In this document: positions 52,541-60,127 of the stretch, one piece after another
How positions within the stretch are numbered: the first letter of the stretch is position 1
Layout: each line of letters starts with the position of its first letter
Origin: Pseudonocardia broussonetiae
GTDB taxonomy: Bacteria > Actinomycetota > Actinomycetes > Mycobacteriales > Pseudonocardiaceae
Length of the DNA stretch: 64,000 nucleotides
Reading direction: 5' to 3'
Assembly: GCF_013155125.1 (NCBI RefSeq)
Contig: NZ_CP053564.1
Location: forward strand, 627,501 to 691,500
The notes under the pieces: generated by a model
What the model was told of the DNA's origin: nothing
Seen by the model: the letters and a program-made list of their open reading frames with translations, nothing else
The model's database searches: none
Made by a program: the position numbers and the translations under genes

Positions 52541-52546
52541 TACTGT
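52541..52546 (+). promoter_or_regulatory. -10 box of the aroG leader
   Basis: TACTGT fits the actinobacterial TANNNT -10. It ends 7 bp before the GTG of the leader ORF, so the transcript should begin at or next to that GTG. No clear -35 is seen. Confidence 0.45.
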
Positions 52547-52553
52547 CGCCGAC

Positions 52554-52619
52554 GTGCAGCGCCAGTACTGGTTTACCGCGACGGCCCGTGTCGGGTCGGC
52601 CGGCGAACCGCTGCGCTGA
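52554..52619 (+). CDS. Aromatic-residue leader peptide upstream of DAHP synthase
   Basis: A 21-codon ORF (GTG start, TGA stop) begins MQRQYWFTATARV. It encodes Tyr-Trp-Phe in three consecutive codons (TAC TGG TTT at 52566-52574). It ends 78 bp before the DAHP synthase start, and a 7-bp stem lies between. Consecutive codons for the end products of the pathway are the mark of ribosome-mediated attenuation leaders. Inference: ribosome stalling when Tyr, Trp or Phe is scarce changes downstream RNA folding and raises aroG expression. Confidence 0.75.
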   Translation: MQRQYWFTATARVGSAGEPLR

Positions 52620-52630
52620 CCTCCACCCCA

Positions 52631-52651
52631 CGAGCCGGATCGAACGGCTCG
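52631..52651 (+). promoter_or_regulatory. Hairpin in the aroG leader, candidate attenuator
   Basis: CGAGCCG (52631-52637) and CGGCTCG (52645-52651) form a perfect 7-bp stem with a 7-nt loop. It lies 11 bp after the leader-peptide stop and about 46 bp before the aroG start. No U-tract follows, so it may act by sequestering or terminating without one. Confidence 0.5.
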
Positions 52652-52697
52652 GACGGGGACTTCTCGGCGGGCCGCTCACCGGAGCAAGGACCCTCCC

Positions 52698-53765
52698 GTG
52701 CTCACCGCCGCTCCTGCGCTCGACGCGCACCGCACCGTCCGCGTCAGCCCGCTGATCTCCCCCTCCCTGCTGCGCCACGACCTGCCGGTCGACGAGGGCG
52801 TCGCCGACACCGTCACGCGTGCGCGGGCCGAGGTCGTCGACGTCCTCGACGGCCGCGACGACCGCCTGCTCGTCGTCGTCGGCCCGTGCTCGATCCACGA
52901 CCCGGCGGCCGCGCTCGACTACGCCCACCGCCTCGCCGCGCAGGCCGACCGGCACGCCGGCGAGCTGCGGATCGTGATGCGGACCTACTTCGAGAAGCCG
53001 CGCTCGACCGTCGGCTGGAAGGGCCTGATCAACGACCCGCACCTGGACGGCACGTTCGACGTCAACGCGGGCCTGCGGATGGCGCGGCGACTGCTGCTGG
53101 AGGTGAACGGGCTGGGACTGCCGGTGGGGTGCGAGTTCCTGGACCCGATCACGCCGCAGTACCTCGCCGACGTCGTCAGCTGGGGCTCGATCGGCGCCCG
53201 CACGGCCGCGAGCCAGGTGCACCGCCAGCTCTGCAGCGGGCTGTCGATGCCGGTGGGGATCAAGAACGGCACCGACGGCGACGTGCAGGTCGCCGTCGAC
53301 GGCGTGGGCGCGGCCGCGGCGAGCCACGTGTTCATGGGCATCAACCCCGACGGCCTCGCGGCCCTGGTGACGACGGCCGGCAACCCCGACTGCCACGTCA
53401 TCCTGCGCGGCGGCTCGGGCGGCCCGAACCACGACGTGGAGTCGGTGGCCGCGGCGCTCGGGCGGATGCGGAAGGCCGACCTGGCCGAGCGCGTGATCGT
53501 CGACGCCAGCCACGGCAACAGCGGCAAGGACCACGTCCGCCAGGCCGGGGTGGCGCGCGAGGTGGCGGCCCGGCTCGCGGCCGGCGAGCGCGGCGTCGTC
53601 GGCCTGATGCTGGAGAGCTTCCTGGTCGAGGGCCGCCAGGAGCTGGGGCCCGGCACGACCTACGTGCAGTCGGTCACCGACTCCTGCATGGGCTGGGACA
53701 CCACCGCCGACGTCCTCGACGACCTGGCCGCGGCCGTGGCGGCGCGGCGGACGCTCCGCGCGTGA
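52698..53765 (+). CDS. aroG: 3-deoxy-7-phosphoheptulonate (DAHP) synthase, class I
   Basis: The 355-residue class I-alpha enzyme has VVVGPCSIHDPAAALDYA, MRTYFEKPRSTVGWKGLINDPHLDGTFDVNAG, GCEFLDPITPQYLADVVSWGSIGARTAASQVHRQLCSGLSMPVGIKNGTDGD and VIVDASHGNSGKDH. It condenses PEP and erythrose-4-phosphate as the first step of the shikimate pathway. M. tuberculosis uses a class II enzyme instead, so this genome has the other type. GTG at 52698 has GGAGCAAGGA upstream. It is preceded by a leader peptide containing Tyr-Trp-Phe. Confidence 0.95.
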   Translation: MLTAAPALDAHRTVRVSPLISPSLLRHDLPVDEGVADTVTRARAEVVDVLDGRDDRLLVVVGPCSIHDPAAALDYAHRLAAQADRHAGELRIVMRTYFEKPRSTVGWKGLINDPHLDGTFDVNAGLRMARRLLLEVNGLGLPVGCEFLDPITPQYLADVVSWGSIGARTAASQVHRQLCSGLSMPVGIKNGTDGDVQVAVDGVGAAAASHVFMGINPDGLAALVTTAGNPDCHVILRGGSGGPNHDVESVAAALGRMRKADLAERVIVDASHGNSGKDHVRQAGVAREVAARLAAGERGVVGLMLESFLVEGRQELGPGTTYVQSVTDSCMGWDTTADVLDDLAAAVAARRTLRA

Positions 53766-53769
53766 GCCC

Positions 53770-55191
53770 TCACAGCCCCGCGGGCTTCTCCGGCGTCGCG
53801 AGCCAGGTGGTGAACAGGTCGTCGAGCTGCTGCCCGGAGACCTCCTCGGCCAGCGCGACGAACTCCGCGGTCCGGACGTTCTGGCCCGACCGGCGGGCGG
53901 TCCACTCGGGCAGGATCCGGAAGAACGCCTCGTCGCCGACGGTGGTGCGCAGCGCCTGCAGCGTCATGGCGCCGCGGACGTAGACGGCCTCGTCGAAGAT
54001 CCGGTCCGGGCCGGGGTCGCCGATCGGGAGGGTCCAGAACGGGTCGTCGGCCGGGATCGCGGTGACGGTGGCGAACTGCTGCGCCACCGTCTCCCGCCCC
54101 TCGTGCTCGCTCCACAGCCACTCGGCGTAGGTCGCGAAGCCCTCGTTGAGCCAGATGTCGCTCCAGCGGGCGAGCGGGAGGTCGTCGCCGAACCACTGGT
54201 GGGCCAGCTCGTGCACGACGACCGACTCGCCCGACACCACGCCGTCGAAGAAGCTCGGCGCGTAGATCGGGCGGGTCTGGTTCTCCAGCGCGAACGCCAG
54301 GCGCGGTTCGGCGTCGACGATGCCGCCGGCCACGTCGAACGGATAGGGCCCGAACACCTGCGCCAGGTAGCCGAGCACCTCGGGCTGGCGGGCGAGCGCG
54401 GCGCGGGCGACGGCGTCGACGGCGCCGAGGTCGGTCGCGAAGGCGTCCCAGTAGCGGATGCCGCCCTGCTCGTAGGCGAGGACGTCGAACTCGCCGATCG
54501 CCATGCCCGCGAGGTAGGGCGCCATCGGCCGGTCGGCGACCCAGGTGGTGGTGGTCGTGCCGCCGCTGCCGGTCGTCGACTCCAGCACGCCGTTCGCGAC
54601 CGCTTCCAGCCCCTCCGGCGCGGTGATCCGGAACGTGAACGCGGCCGGGTCGAGCGGGTGGTCGTTGGCCGGGAACCAGGTGGCGGCGACGTCGGGCTGC
54701 CCGACGACCAGTGCGCCGTCGCCGGTGGCGAAGAAGCCCGCGGCGCTGAAGCTGTCCTCGACGAGCTGCGGCACGCCGTCGTAGGTGACGACCGTGGTGA
54801 ACGCGGCCCCCTCGGCCAGCGGCGCGGCCGGGGTGACGGTGAGCTCGCCGCCGTCGCGGGTGAACGCGGCCTCGGCGCCGTCGACGGTGACCGCGCGGAC
54901 CTCCAGGCCCGACAGGTCCAGGTTGAACGCCGAGAGCCCCTGGGTCGCCCGGGCGCTGACGGTCGCGACGCCGGCGAGCACGTCGGTGGCCGGGGTGTAG
55001 GTGACGTCGAGGTCGTACCGGTCGACGTCGTAGCCGCCGTTGCCGTCGAGCGGGAAGTACGGGTCGCCGATGCCGGGGGCGCCGGGCGTCGCCTCGACGG
55101 GGGCGGCGACGGGCACCGGGCCCGGCCCCGCCGCGCAGGCCGGGAGCACCGCCGCACCCGCCGCCACCAGGAGCACCGCGATCCGCCTCAT
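53770..55191 (-). CDS. M1-family metallopeptidase lipoprotein
   Basis: The 473-residue protein has a lipobox LPAC (Cys19). The N-terminal beta-saddle begins DVDRYDLDVTYTP. The catalytic domain has HELAH (zinc His327 and His331, Glu328) and the third ligand Glu350 in WLNEGFATYAEW. The aminopeptidase GAMEN-like motif reads FALENQTRP. It lacks the long C-terminal helical domain of PepN (about 860 residues), as do short secreted actinobacterial M1 proteins. It should trim peptides at the outer membrane face. It ends 4 bp from convergent aroG. Confidence 0.93.
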   Translation of the reverse strand: MRRIAVLLVAAGAAVLPACAAGPGPVPVAAPVEATPGAPGIGDPYFPLDGNGGYDVDRYDLDVTYTPATDVLAGVATVSARATQGLSAFNLDLSGLEVRAVTVDGAEAAFTRDGGELTVTPAAPLAEGAAFTTVVTYDGVPQLVEDSFSAAGFFATGDGALVVGQPDVAATWFPANDHPLDPAAFTFRITAPEGLEAVANGVLESTTGSGGTTTTTWVADRPMAPYLAGMAIGEFDVLAYEQGGIRYWDAFATDLGAVDAVARAALARQPEVLGYLAQVFGPYPFDVAGGIVDAEPRLAFALENQTRPIYAPSFFDGVVSGESVVVHELAHQWFGDDLPLARWSDIWLNEGFATYAEWLWSEHEGRETVAQQFATVTAIPADDPFWTLPIGDPGPDRIFDEAVYVRGAMTLQALRTTVGDEAFFRILPEWTARRSGQNVRTAEFVALAEEVSGQQLDDLFTTWLATPEKPAGL

Positions 55192-55202
55192 GGGGCGCGA
55201 GG

Positions 55203-55889
55203 TTACGGCGTCGGGTCGAGGTCCGGGTCGGCGTCCACGGCGTCCTTCGTCAGCCCGAGCGACGACAGCGGGCCGCTGCCGTCCTCCACCTCGAGCAGTG
55301 CGAGCAGGACGTGCCCGGTGCCGACGGCCTCGTGCCCCAGCCGCAGCGCCTCGCGGAACGTCAGCTCCAGCGCCTTCTTCGCCGGGGCGTCGAACGGGAC
55401 GAGCGCGGGCAGCGACTCCGCGCGCGGCGGCAGCAGCGCCGTGGCCGCGCCGCGGACCACGTCGGCGCTGAGGCCCTTCGCCGCGAACGCCGCCGCGGCC
55501 CCCGTGCCCGGCTCGGCGAGCAGGCCGAGCACCAGGTGCGCCGGGGTGATCGTGTCGTTCTCGGCCGCCCGCGCCTCGTTCTGCGCCGCCACCACGACGC
55601 TGCGGGCCGCGAGGGTGAAGCGGCTGAACCCCTCGTCGGACTCCCTGGGCACGAACCGCTTCTGGGCGGCCTGCTTGGTGACGCCGAGGCTCCCGCCGAT
55701 GTCGGTCCACGAGGCCCCCGACCGGCGGGCCTGGTCGACGAAGTGGCCGATGAGGTGGTCGGCGACGTCGCCGAGGGCGTCGGCGGCGACCACCGCGCCG
55801 GTGAGCCGCTCCAGCGGCGACTCGTGGACCGTGTTGATCGCGGAGATGAGCTCGTCGAGGGAGACGGGGTTGGTCATGCGGATCGTCAT
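55203..55889 (-). CDS. HTH-Clp_N protein, likely autoregulated
   Basis: This 228-residue protein joins a helix-turn-helix-like segment (about 60-79: SWTDIGGSLGVTKQAAQKRF) to a Clp repeat (N) domain in two parts (about 88-150 and 165-215: FTLAARSVVVAAQNEARAAENDTITPAHLVLGLLAE, then ALELTFREALRLGHEAVGTGHVLLALLE). No ATPase or protease part is present. The leading segment resembles a DNA-binding region, so it may be a regulator or adaptor. ATG at 55889 coincides with the predicted transcription start and the gene sits behind two inverted repeats. ATG at 55877 is an alternative start. Confidence 0.85.
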   Translation of the reverse strand: MTIRMTNPVSLDELISAINTVHESPLERLTGAVVAADALGDVADHLIGHFVDQARRSGASWTDIGGSLGVTKQAAQKRFVPRESDEGFSRFTLAARSVVVAAQNEARAAENDTITPAHLVLGLLAEPGTGAAAAFAAKGLSADVVRGAATALLPPRAESLPALVPFDAPAKKALELTFREALRLGHEAVGTGHVLLALLEVEDGSGPLSSLGLTKDAVDADPDLDPTP

Positions 55890-55890
55890 G

Positions 55891-55938
55891 CGTCAACTGT
55901 AGGTTGACGACGAGGGAAACGTCAACCGCGGGTTGACG
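55891..55938. promoter_or_regulatory. Twin inverted repeats overlapping a promoter
   Basis: CGTCAAC-TGTAG-GTTGACG (55891-55909) and CGTCAACC-GCG-GGTTGACG (55920-55938) are perfect inverted repeats with centres 29 bp apart. On the minus strand the second contributes TTGACG as -35; TACAGT follows after 18 bp, and the ATG of the HTH-Clp_N gene begins 7 bp after it. Both sites therefore overlap core promoter elements, the classic layout for repression. The predicted mRNA is leaderless. Confidence 0.8.
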
Positions 55939-56568
55939 CTAGCGGTGCCGCATCTCGACCACGCCCGGCCCGTCCAGGTCGTCGAGGTAGGCCGTGCGCC
56001 CCGCCATCGCCATGACCAGCGCGAGGGTCGTGCCGCGCACCAGCGGGCCCTCCCCCGTCGCGAACGGCCCGTCGACGGCCTCGATCCGCAGCCCGGCGAC
56101 CGCGGTCCGGCCGTTCACGGTGAAGTCGCGCGAGGCGAAGAACCGCGCGACCTCCGTGGCCGACCCGACCGACGGCGTGCGCGGCAGGCCCAGCGGCCGC
56201 CGCACGTCCTGCGCGTGCACGACGACCTCCCCGAGCCACGCGGGCGTGTGCCCCGAGGGCGCCGTCGTGCTCGGGACGGCGGCGCGGAACCGGGCGAGCG
56301 TCTCGTCGGGCGTCGCACCCCGGTGCTCGGCGAGGCGGCGCCGGTTGTGCAGGGCCGGGTCGAACCGGGCGCCGACCATGCTGCGGATCCAGCGGAACCG
56401 CCCGACGCTCGCGGCGGCCGTCAGGTGCGCGACGACCTCCTCCACCGACCACTCCCCGCACAGCGACGGGGCGGCCCACTGCTGCGGGGTGAGGGCGGCG
56501 AGGTCGTCGGCCAGGGCCGCACGCTCCTCGTGGACGAGCGCCCACAGCGCCTCGCGGGACAGGGGCAC
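55939..56568 (-). CDS. Maleylpyruvate isomerase family mycothiol-dependent enzyme
   Basis: This 209-residue protein has the MDMPI N-domain: ALVHEERAALADDLAALTPQQWAAPSLCGEWSVEEVVAHLTAAASVG (helical bundle with metal-type His in VVAHL). Its second half has VVHAQDVRRPLGLPR and the MDMPI C-like VNGRTAVAGLRIEAVDGPFATGEGPLVRGTTLALVMAMAGR. DinB-like enzymes of this family use mycothiol; mshB is in this window. GTG at 56568 is preferred because AGGAGA lies 5 nt before it; ATG at 56589 is less well placed. Confidence 0.88.
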   Translation of the reverse strand: MPLSREALWALVHEERAALADDLAALTPQQWAAPSLCGEWSVEEVVAHLTAAASVGRFRWIRSMVGARFDPALHNRRRLAEHRGATPDETLARFRAAVPSTTAPSGHTPAWLGEVVVHAQDVRRPLGLPRTPSVGSATEVARFFASRDFTVNGRTAVAGLRIEAVDGPFATGEGPLVRGTTLALVMAMAGRTAYLDDLDGPGVVEMRHR

Positions 56569-56821
56569 GACATCTCCTGATCGGGTCATGGGAACGAGAC
56601 CCGGCCCGCGGCGCCGAATCATCGGTCGCGCCGCCGACCGCGTCACGGGGGCGTTCTCGGCCAGTGTGGCCGGATGTGCGCTCGCGCGGTGATCTGGTCA
56701 GCGGTCGGGGCTCGGCCGCCGCGGGTCGTGGGTCGGCCCCGCGTGCCGGGGCCGGCCGCCGCGAGCCGAGGGCCGGCGGCTGGGTGACCCGGGGGCCGGC
56801 CCGCCCGGCGGGTCGAGCGCG

Positions 56822-56887
56822 GTGATCGTCGGAAGTGCGCCGTCACGGTCGTCGGCGGGACCGTGACGTCACACTCCCGGTGATCAC
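56822..56887. repeat. GTGATC-bounded inverted repeat with nested stem
   Basis: Outer arms of 16 nt at 56822-56837 and 56872-56887 match at 13 of 16. An inner perfect stem of 9 bp (GTCACGGTC at 56842-56850, GACCGTGAC at 56859-56867) encloses a 7-nt loop. It resembles the second-half unit of the 43.6-43.9 kb repeats. The 444-bp region 56569-57012 holds this and the next repeat, and no gene. Confidence 0.75.
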
Positions 56888-56905
56888 GCGACCGCTGCTC
56901 GTCCT

Positions 56906-56968
56906 TGATCACCGTCTGGGCAGGAGAACAGCCACATACGGCCGGAACACCTGCCGAGACGGTGATCA
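56906..56968. repeat. 63-nt inverted repeat, TGATCACCGTCT family
   Basis: Arms of 19 nt at 56906-56924 and 56950-56968 match at 18 of 19 (TGATCACCGTCT is perfect) around a 25-nt loop. It starts 19 bp after the previous palindrome, so the two form a composite element. Confidence 0.75.
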
Positions 56969-57012
56969 TGGGCCGCCGGTCACCCATCACGATCCGGCCC
57001 GGCCCGCCTGCG

Positions 57013-57639
57013 TCACCGCTGGTGCGAGGAGCGCAGCCGACCCGGCCGGGGGGCGGGACGGTTCCAGACGACCGCGTACCGCCACAGCGGCAGGCGCCGC
57101 CACCGGCAGCCCGGCAGCGCGGCCCGGGCCGTGTCGCGGACCTCGGCGTAGGTGTGCGGCGGGGGCCAGACCGTCGGCGCAGAGTGCTCCCAGTAGCCGT
57201 ACCGCCGGGCCAGGACGGCGTGCTGCACCGCCCCGGCGAGGTGCACCAGCGCGTCGACCGGCCGGGACGCGCGGGCGACGCCGACCACCGCGACGACGCC
57301 GCCCGGAGCGGTGAGCTCGGCGAAGCGCCGGAACGCGGCGGCGGGGTCGGGAAGGTGGTGCAGGGTCGCGACCGAGGCCACGACGTCGAACGAGCCCGGT
57401 GCGAACGGGCGGGTGAGGACGTCACCGAGGACCCACCGGACCGCCGCGTCCTCGCCGCGCGCCGACGCCAGCACGCCCTCGTCGAGGTCGATGCCGACGA
57501 CGTCGGGGACGGCGCGGTGCAGGTCCGCCGCCAGCAGCCCGTTCCCGGTGCCGACGTCCAGCGCGGTGCGGGCACCGTGCGGCACCGCGTCCAGGACCAC
57601 GCGGTGGTAGTGCGTGTTGTGGTTCCAGCGGCGGGCCAC
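57013..57639 (-). CDS. Class I SAM-dependent methyltransferase
   Basis: This 208-residue protein has motif I ALDVGTGNGLLAADL (about 26-40), the acidic residue in VVGIDLDEGVL and motif IV FDVVASVATLHHLPDPAAAFRRF, the Methyltransf_11 pattern. The N-terminus MARRWNHNTHYHRVVLDAVP recurs in small actinobacterial methyltransferases. The substrate is unknown. It follows ychF by 8 bp in the same direction, so it is probably cotranscribed. It ends next to the palindromic repeat region. Confidence 0.9.
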   Translation of the reverse strand: MARRWNHNTHYHRVVLDAVPHGARTALDVGTGNGLLAADLHRAVPDVVGIDLDEGVLASARGEDAAVRWVLGDVLTRPFAPGSFDVVASVATLHHLPDPAAAFRRFAELTAPGGVVAVVGVARASRPVDALVHLAGAVQHAVLARRYGYWEHSAPTVWPPPHTYAEVRDTARAALPGCRWRRLPLWRYAVVWNRPAPRPGRLRSSHQR

Positions 57640-57647
57640 GGGCGCGA

Positions 57648-58721
57648 TCAGACGTTGAAGCGGAACTCCACCACGTCGCCGTCGGCCATCACGTAGTCCT
57701 TGCCCTCCATGCGCACCTTGCCCGCCGCCTTCGCCGCCGCCATCGAGCCGGCGGCGATGAGGTCGTCGTAGGACACGATCTCGGCCTTGATGAAGCCGCG
57801 CTCGAAGTCGGTGTGGATGACGCCGGCGGCCTGGGGGGCGGTGGCGCCGCGCGGGATCGTCCAGGCGCGGGCCTCCTTGGGGCCGGCGGTGAGGTAGGTC
57901 TGCAGGCCGAGGGTGTGGAAGCCGGCGCGGGCCAGGGCGTGCAGGCCGGGCTCGGTCTGGCCGATCGACTCCAGCAGCTCGCGGGCCGACTCCTCGTCGA
58001 GCTCGAGCAGCTCCGACTCCACCTTCGCGTCGAGGAACACCGCGTCGGCCGGGGCGACGAGCTCGGTGAGCTCCTTGCGCCGGGCGTCGTCGGTGAGGAC
58101 GCCCTCGTCGGCGTTGAAGACGTAGAGGAACGGCTTCGTCGTGAGCAGGGTGAGCTCGCGCAGCGGCTCGCGGTCGACGCCCGCGGCGAACAGCGTGGTG
58201 CCGCCGTTGAGGATCTCGGCGGCGGCCTCCGCGGCCTCCAGCACCGGGCGCCGGTCCTTCTGCATCCGCGCCTCCTTGGTGAGGCGCGGGATGGCCTTCT
58301 CCAGCGTCTGGAGGTCGGCGAGGATCAGCTCGGTGGAGATCGTCTCGATGTCGGAGGCGGGGTCGATGCGGTCGTCGACGTGGATGACGTCCGGGTCGTC
58401 GAACACGCGCACGACCTGGCAGATGGCGTCGGACTCGCGGATGTTGGCGAGGAACTTGTTGCCCAGGCCGGCGCCCTCGGAGGCCCCCTTGACGATGCCG
58501 GCGATGTCGACGAAGGACACCACCGCGGGCACGGTCTTGACCGAGTTGTGGATCTTCGCGAGCTCACCGAGGCGCGGATCGGGCAACGGGACGACGCCGA
58601 CGTTGGGCTCGATCGTGGCGAACGGGTAGTTCGCGGCGAGCACGTCGTTGTTGGTCAGCGCGTTGAACAGCGTCGACTTCCCGACGTTGGGCAGGCCGAC
58701 GATGCCGAGGGTGAGAGACAC
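57648..58721 (-). CDS. ychF: Redox-regulated ATPase YchF
   Basis: The 357-residue Obg-related P-loop protein has G1 GLPNVGKST (about 9-17), IEPNVGVVPLPDPRL, DIAGIVKGASEGAGLGNKFLANIRE and a C-terminal TGS domain (about 270-357). The G4 specificity motif is NADEGVL rather than NKxD, which matches the ATP preference of YchF. It binds ribosomes and is linked to oxidative stress. GTG at 58721 is chosen. A C-terminal FRFNV end is typical. Confidence 0.97.
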   Translation of the reverse strand: MSLTLGIVGLPNVGKSTLFNALTNNDVLAANYPFATIEPNVGVVPLPDPRLGELAKIHNSVKTVPAVVSFVDIAGIVKGASEGAGLGNKFLANIRESDAICQVVRVFDDPDVIHVDDRIDPASDIETISTELILADLQTLEKAIPRLTKEARMQKDRRPVLEAAEAAAEILNGGTTLFAAGVDREPLRELTLLTTKPFLYVFNADEGVLTDDARRKELTELVAPADAVFLDAKVESELLELDEESARELLESIGQTEPGLHALARAGFHTLGLQTYLTAGPKEARAWTIPRGATAPQAAGVIHTDFERGFIKAEIVSYDDLIAAGSMAAAKAAGKVRMEGKDYVMADGDVVEFRFNV

Positions 58722-58854
58722 GAGGGACCAGCGTAGTCGCCGCCCCGAGCGGCCCCGGCCTCCCGGTCGGCTCGCTAGGCCGTTCGGCGGTACTGTCGGC
58801 CCGCCAGATCACGCAGGCGGGCGTCACCGCCCGGGCGACGAGAGGTGGGACCCC

Positions 58855-59442
58855 ATGCGCGGAGCAGTCCGGACGATGCTGGCGGCCGCCGCCGGAGCCG
58901 CCCTCGTGGCAGGCGGTGTGACGGTGGTGCGGCTCTCGGATGCCGACGCCGCGGCGGCGCCCGCGCCGGTCGCCGACGCCACCGCGCGGACCGGCCTGGT
59001 CCCGGAGCTCCCGGTCGACGACCGGCGGCCCGAGCCCGTCGAGGCGCCCGTCAAGGCACTCGCGGCCGCGCCCGAGCCGGCGCCCGTGGCCGCGCCGGCG
59101 CCGGAGGCACCTGCCCCGCGGGCCCTCCGCCGCGCCGCGCCCGCGCCGGAGGCACCCGCCGCGCCCGCCCCGCGCCGCGCCCCCGCGGTCGCGCCCGCGC
59201 CGGCACCGGCGCCGGCCCGCGCCCCCGAGCCGGCAGCCGGGACCGCACCGGTCGACACCGACGACGACACCCCGGCGCCCGGTGGCACCGACGGCGGTAG
59301 CGACGGCGGCGACAGCGACAGCGCCGACAGCGGCGACGACGCCCGCTCCAGCAGCGACGACGGCCCCGACACCCTCGTCGGCCGCGTCGCCGAACCCCTC
59401 GGCGTCTCCTGCGGCGGACTCCTCGGCGGCGTCTGCGGTTGA
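58855..59442 (+). CDS. Exported Ala/Pro-rich protein, unknown function
   Basis: This 195-residue protein has a signal sequence (RTMLAAAAGAALVAGGVTVVR, about 6-26). A Pro/Ala-repeat stretch (AAPEPAPVAAPAPEAPAPR and similar, about 70-130) follows, then an acidic Gly/Ser/Asp region. It ends VSCGGLLGGVCG with two Cys. It may be a cell-wall or periplasm-spanning spacer whose end is folded by a disulfide. No family was recognised. It lies downstream of ychF (divergent) with TACTGT at 58791-58796 as a possible -10. It runs convergent to the response regulator that follows. Confidence 0.7.
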   Translation: MRGAVRTMLAAAAGAALVAGGVTVVRLSDADAAAAPAPVADATARTGLVPELPVDDRRPEPVEAPVKALAAAPEPAPVAAPAPEAPAPRALRRAAPAPEAPAAPAPRRAPAVAPAPAPAPARAPEPAAGTAPVDTDDDTPAPGGTDGGSDGGDSDSADSGDDARSSSDDGPDTLVGRVAEPLGVSCGGLLGGVCG

Positions 59443-59461
59443 GCGCCCCGCCGACCGGGCC

Positions 59462-60127
59462 CTACTCGACCGCGTCGAGCCGGTAGCCCATCCCCCGCAC
59501 CGTGGCGATGCGCTCGGCGCCGAGCTTGCGCCGCAGGTAGCGCACGTAGACGTCGACGACGTTGGAGCCGGGGTCGAAGTCGTAGCCCCACACGTGCGAC
59601 AGCAGCTGCTCGCGCGTGAGCACCTGCCCCGCGTGCCGCAGGAACGTCTCGGCCAGCGCGAACTCCCGCGCCGACAGGTCGACGGTGCGCCCGCCGACCA
59701 GCGCGCGGCGCGTGCGCAGGTCGAGCTGCAGACCGCCGTGGACGAGGACGGTCAGCTCGGCGGAGCGCTCGGTCGTCAGCCGCAGCCGCACGCGGGCGAG
59801 CAGCTCCTCGAAGCGGAACGGCTTGGCCATGTAGTCGTCGGCGCCGCCCTCCAGCCCGGCGACGGTGTCGCGGACGCCGTCGCGCGCCGTCAGCACGATC
59901 ACCGGGATCGTGCAGCGGTCGGAGCGGAGCTTGTGCAGGACCGCGAAGCCGTCCATGCCGGGCAGGCCGATGTCGAGGACGAGCAGGTCGAAGGCGCCGG
60001 AGACGGCGTGGTCGTAGGCCGAGAGCCCGTCGGACACCACCGTCGTGACGAAGCCGTTGGCCGTCAGCCCCTTCTCGACGAACGCGGAGATCCGCGGCTC
60101 GTCCTCGGCGATCAGGATGCGGCTCAC
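59462..60127 (-). CDS. OmpR/PhoB-family response regulator
   Basis: The 221-residue regulator starts VSRILIAEDEPRISAFVEKGLTANGF. The phosphoacceptor is Asp52 in LVLDIGLPGMDG, the Lys is in YMAKPFRFEELL, and a winged helix with LSAREFALAETFLRHAGQVLTREQLLSHVWGYDFDPGSNVVDVYVRYLRRKLG follows. GTG at 60127 overlaps the kinase stop (GTGA). This is the last gene of a three-gene operon: small exported protein, kinase, regulator. Target genes are not known. Confidence 0.95.
   Translation of the reverse strand: MSRILIAEDEPRISAFVEKGLTANGFVTTVVSDGLSAYDHAVSGAFDLLVLDIGLPGMDGFAVLHKLRSDRCTIPVIVLTARDGVRDTVAGLEGGADDYMAKPFRFEELLARVRLRLTTERSAELTVLVHGGLQLDLRTRRALVGGRTVDLSAREFALAETFLRHAGQVLTREQLLSHVWGYDFDPGSNVVDVYVRYLRRKLGAERIATVRGMGYRLDAVE

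Noticed and set aside
54000..55191. A long Arg/Ser/Pro-rich protein antisense or frame-shifted within the M1 peptidase gene
   Set aside because: Composition is typical of an out-of-frame translation of GC-rich coding DNA, and the in-frame product has a complete lipobox and HELAH site.
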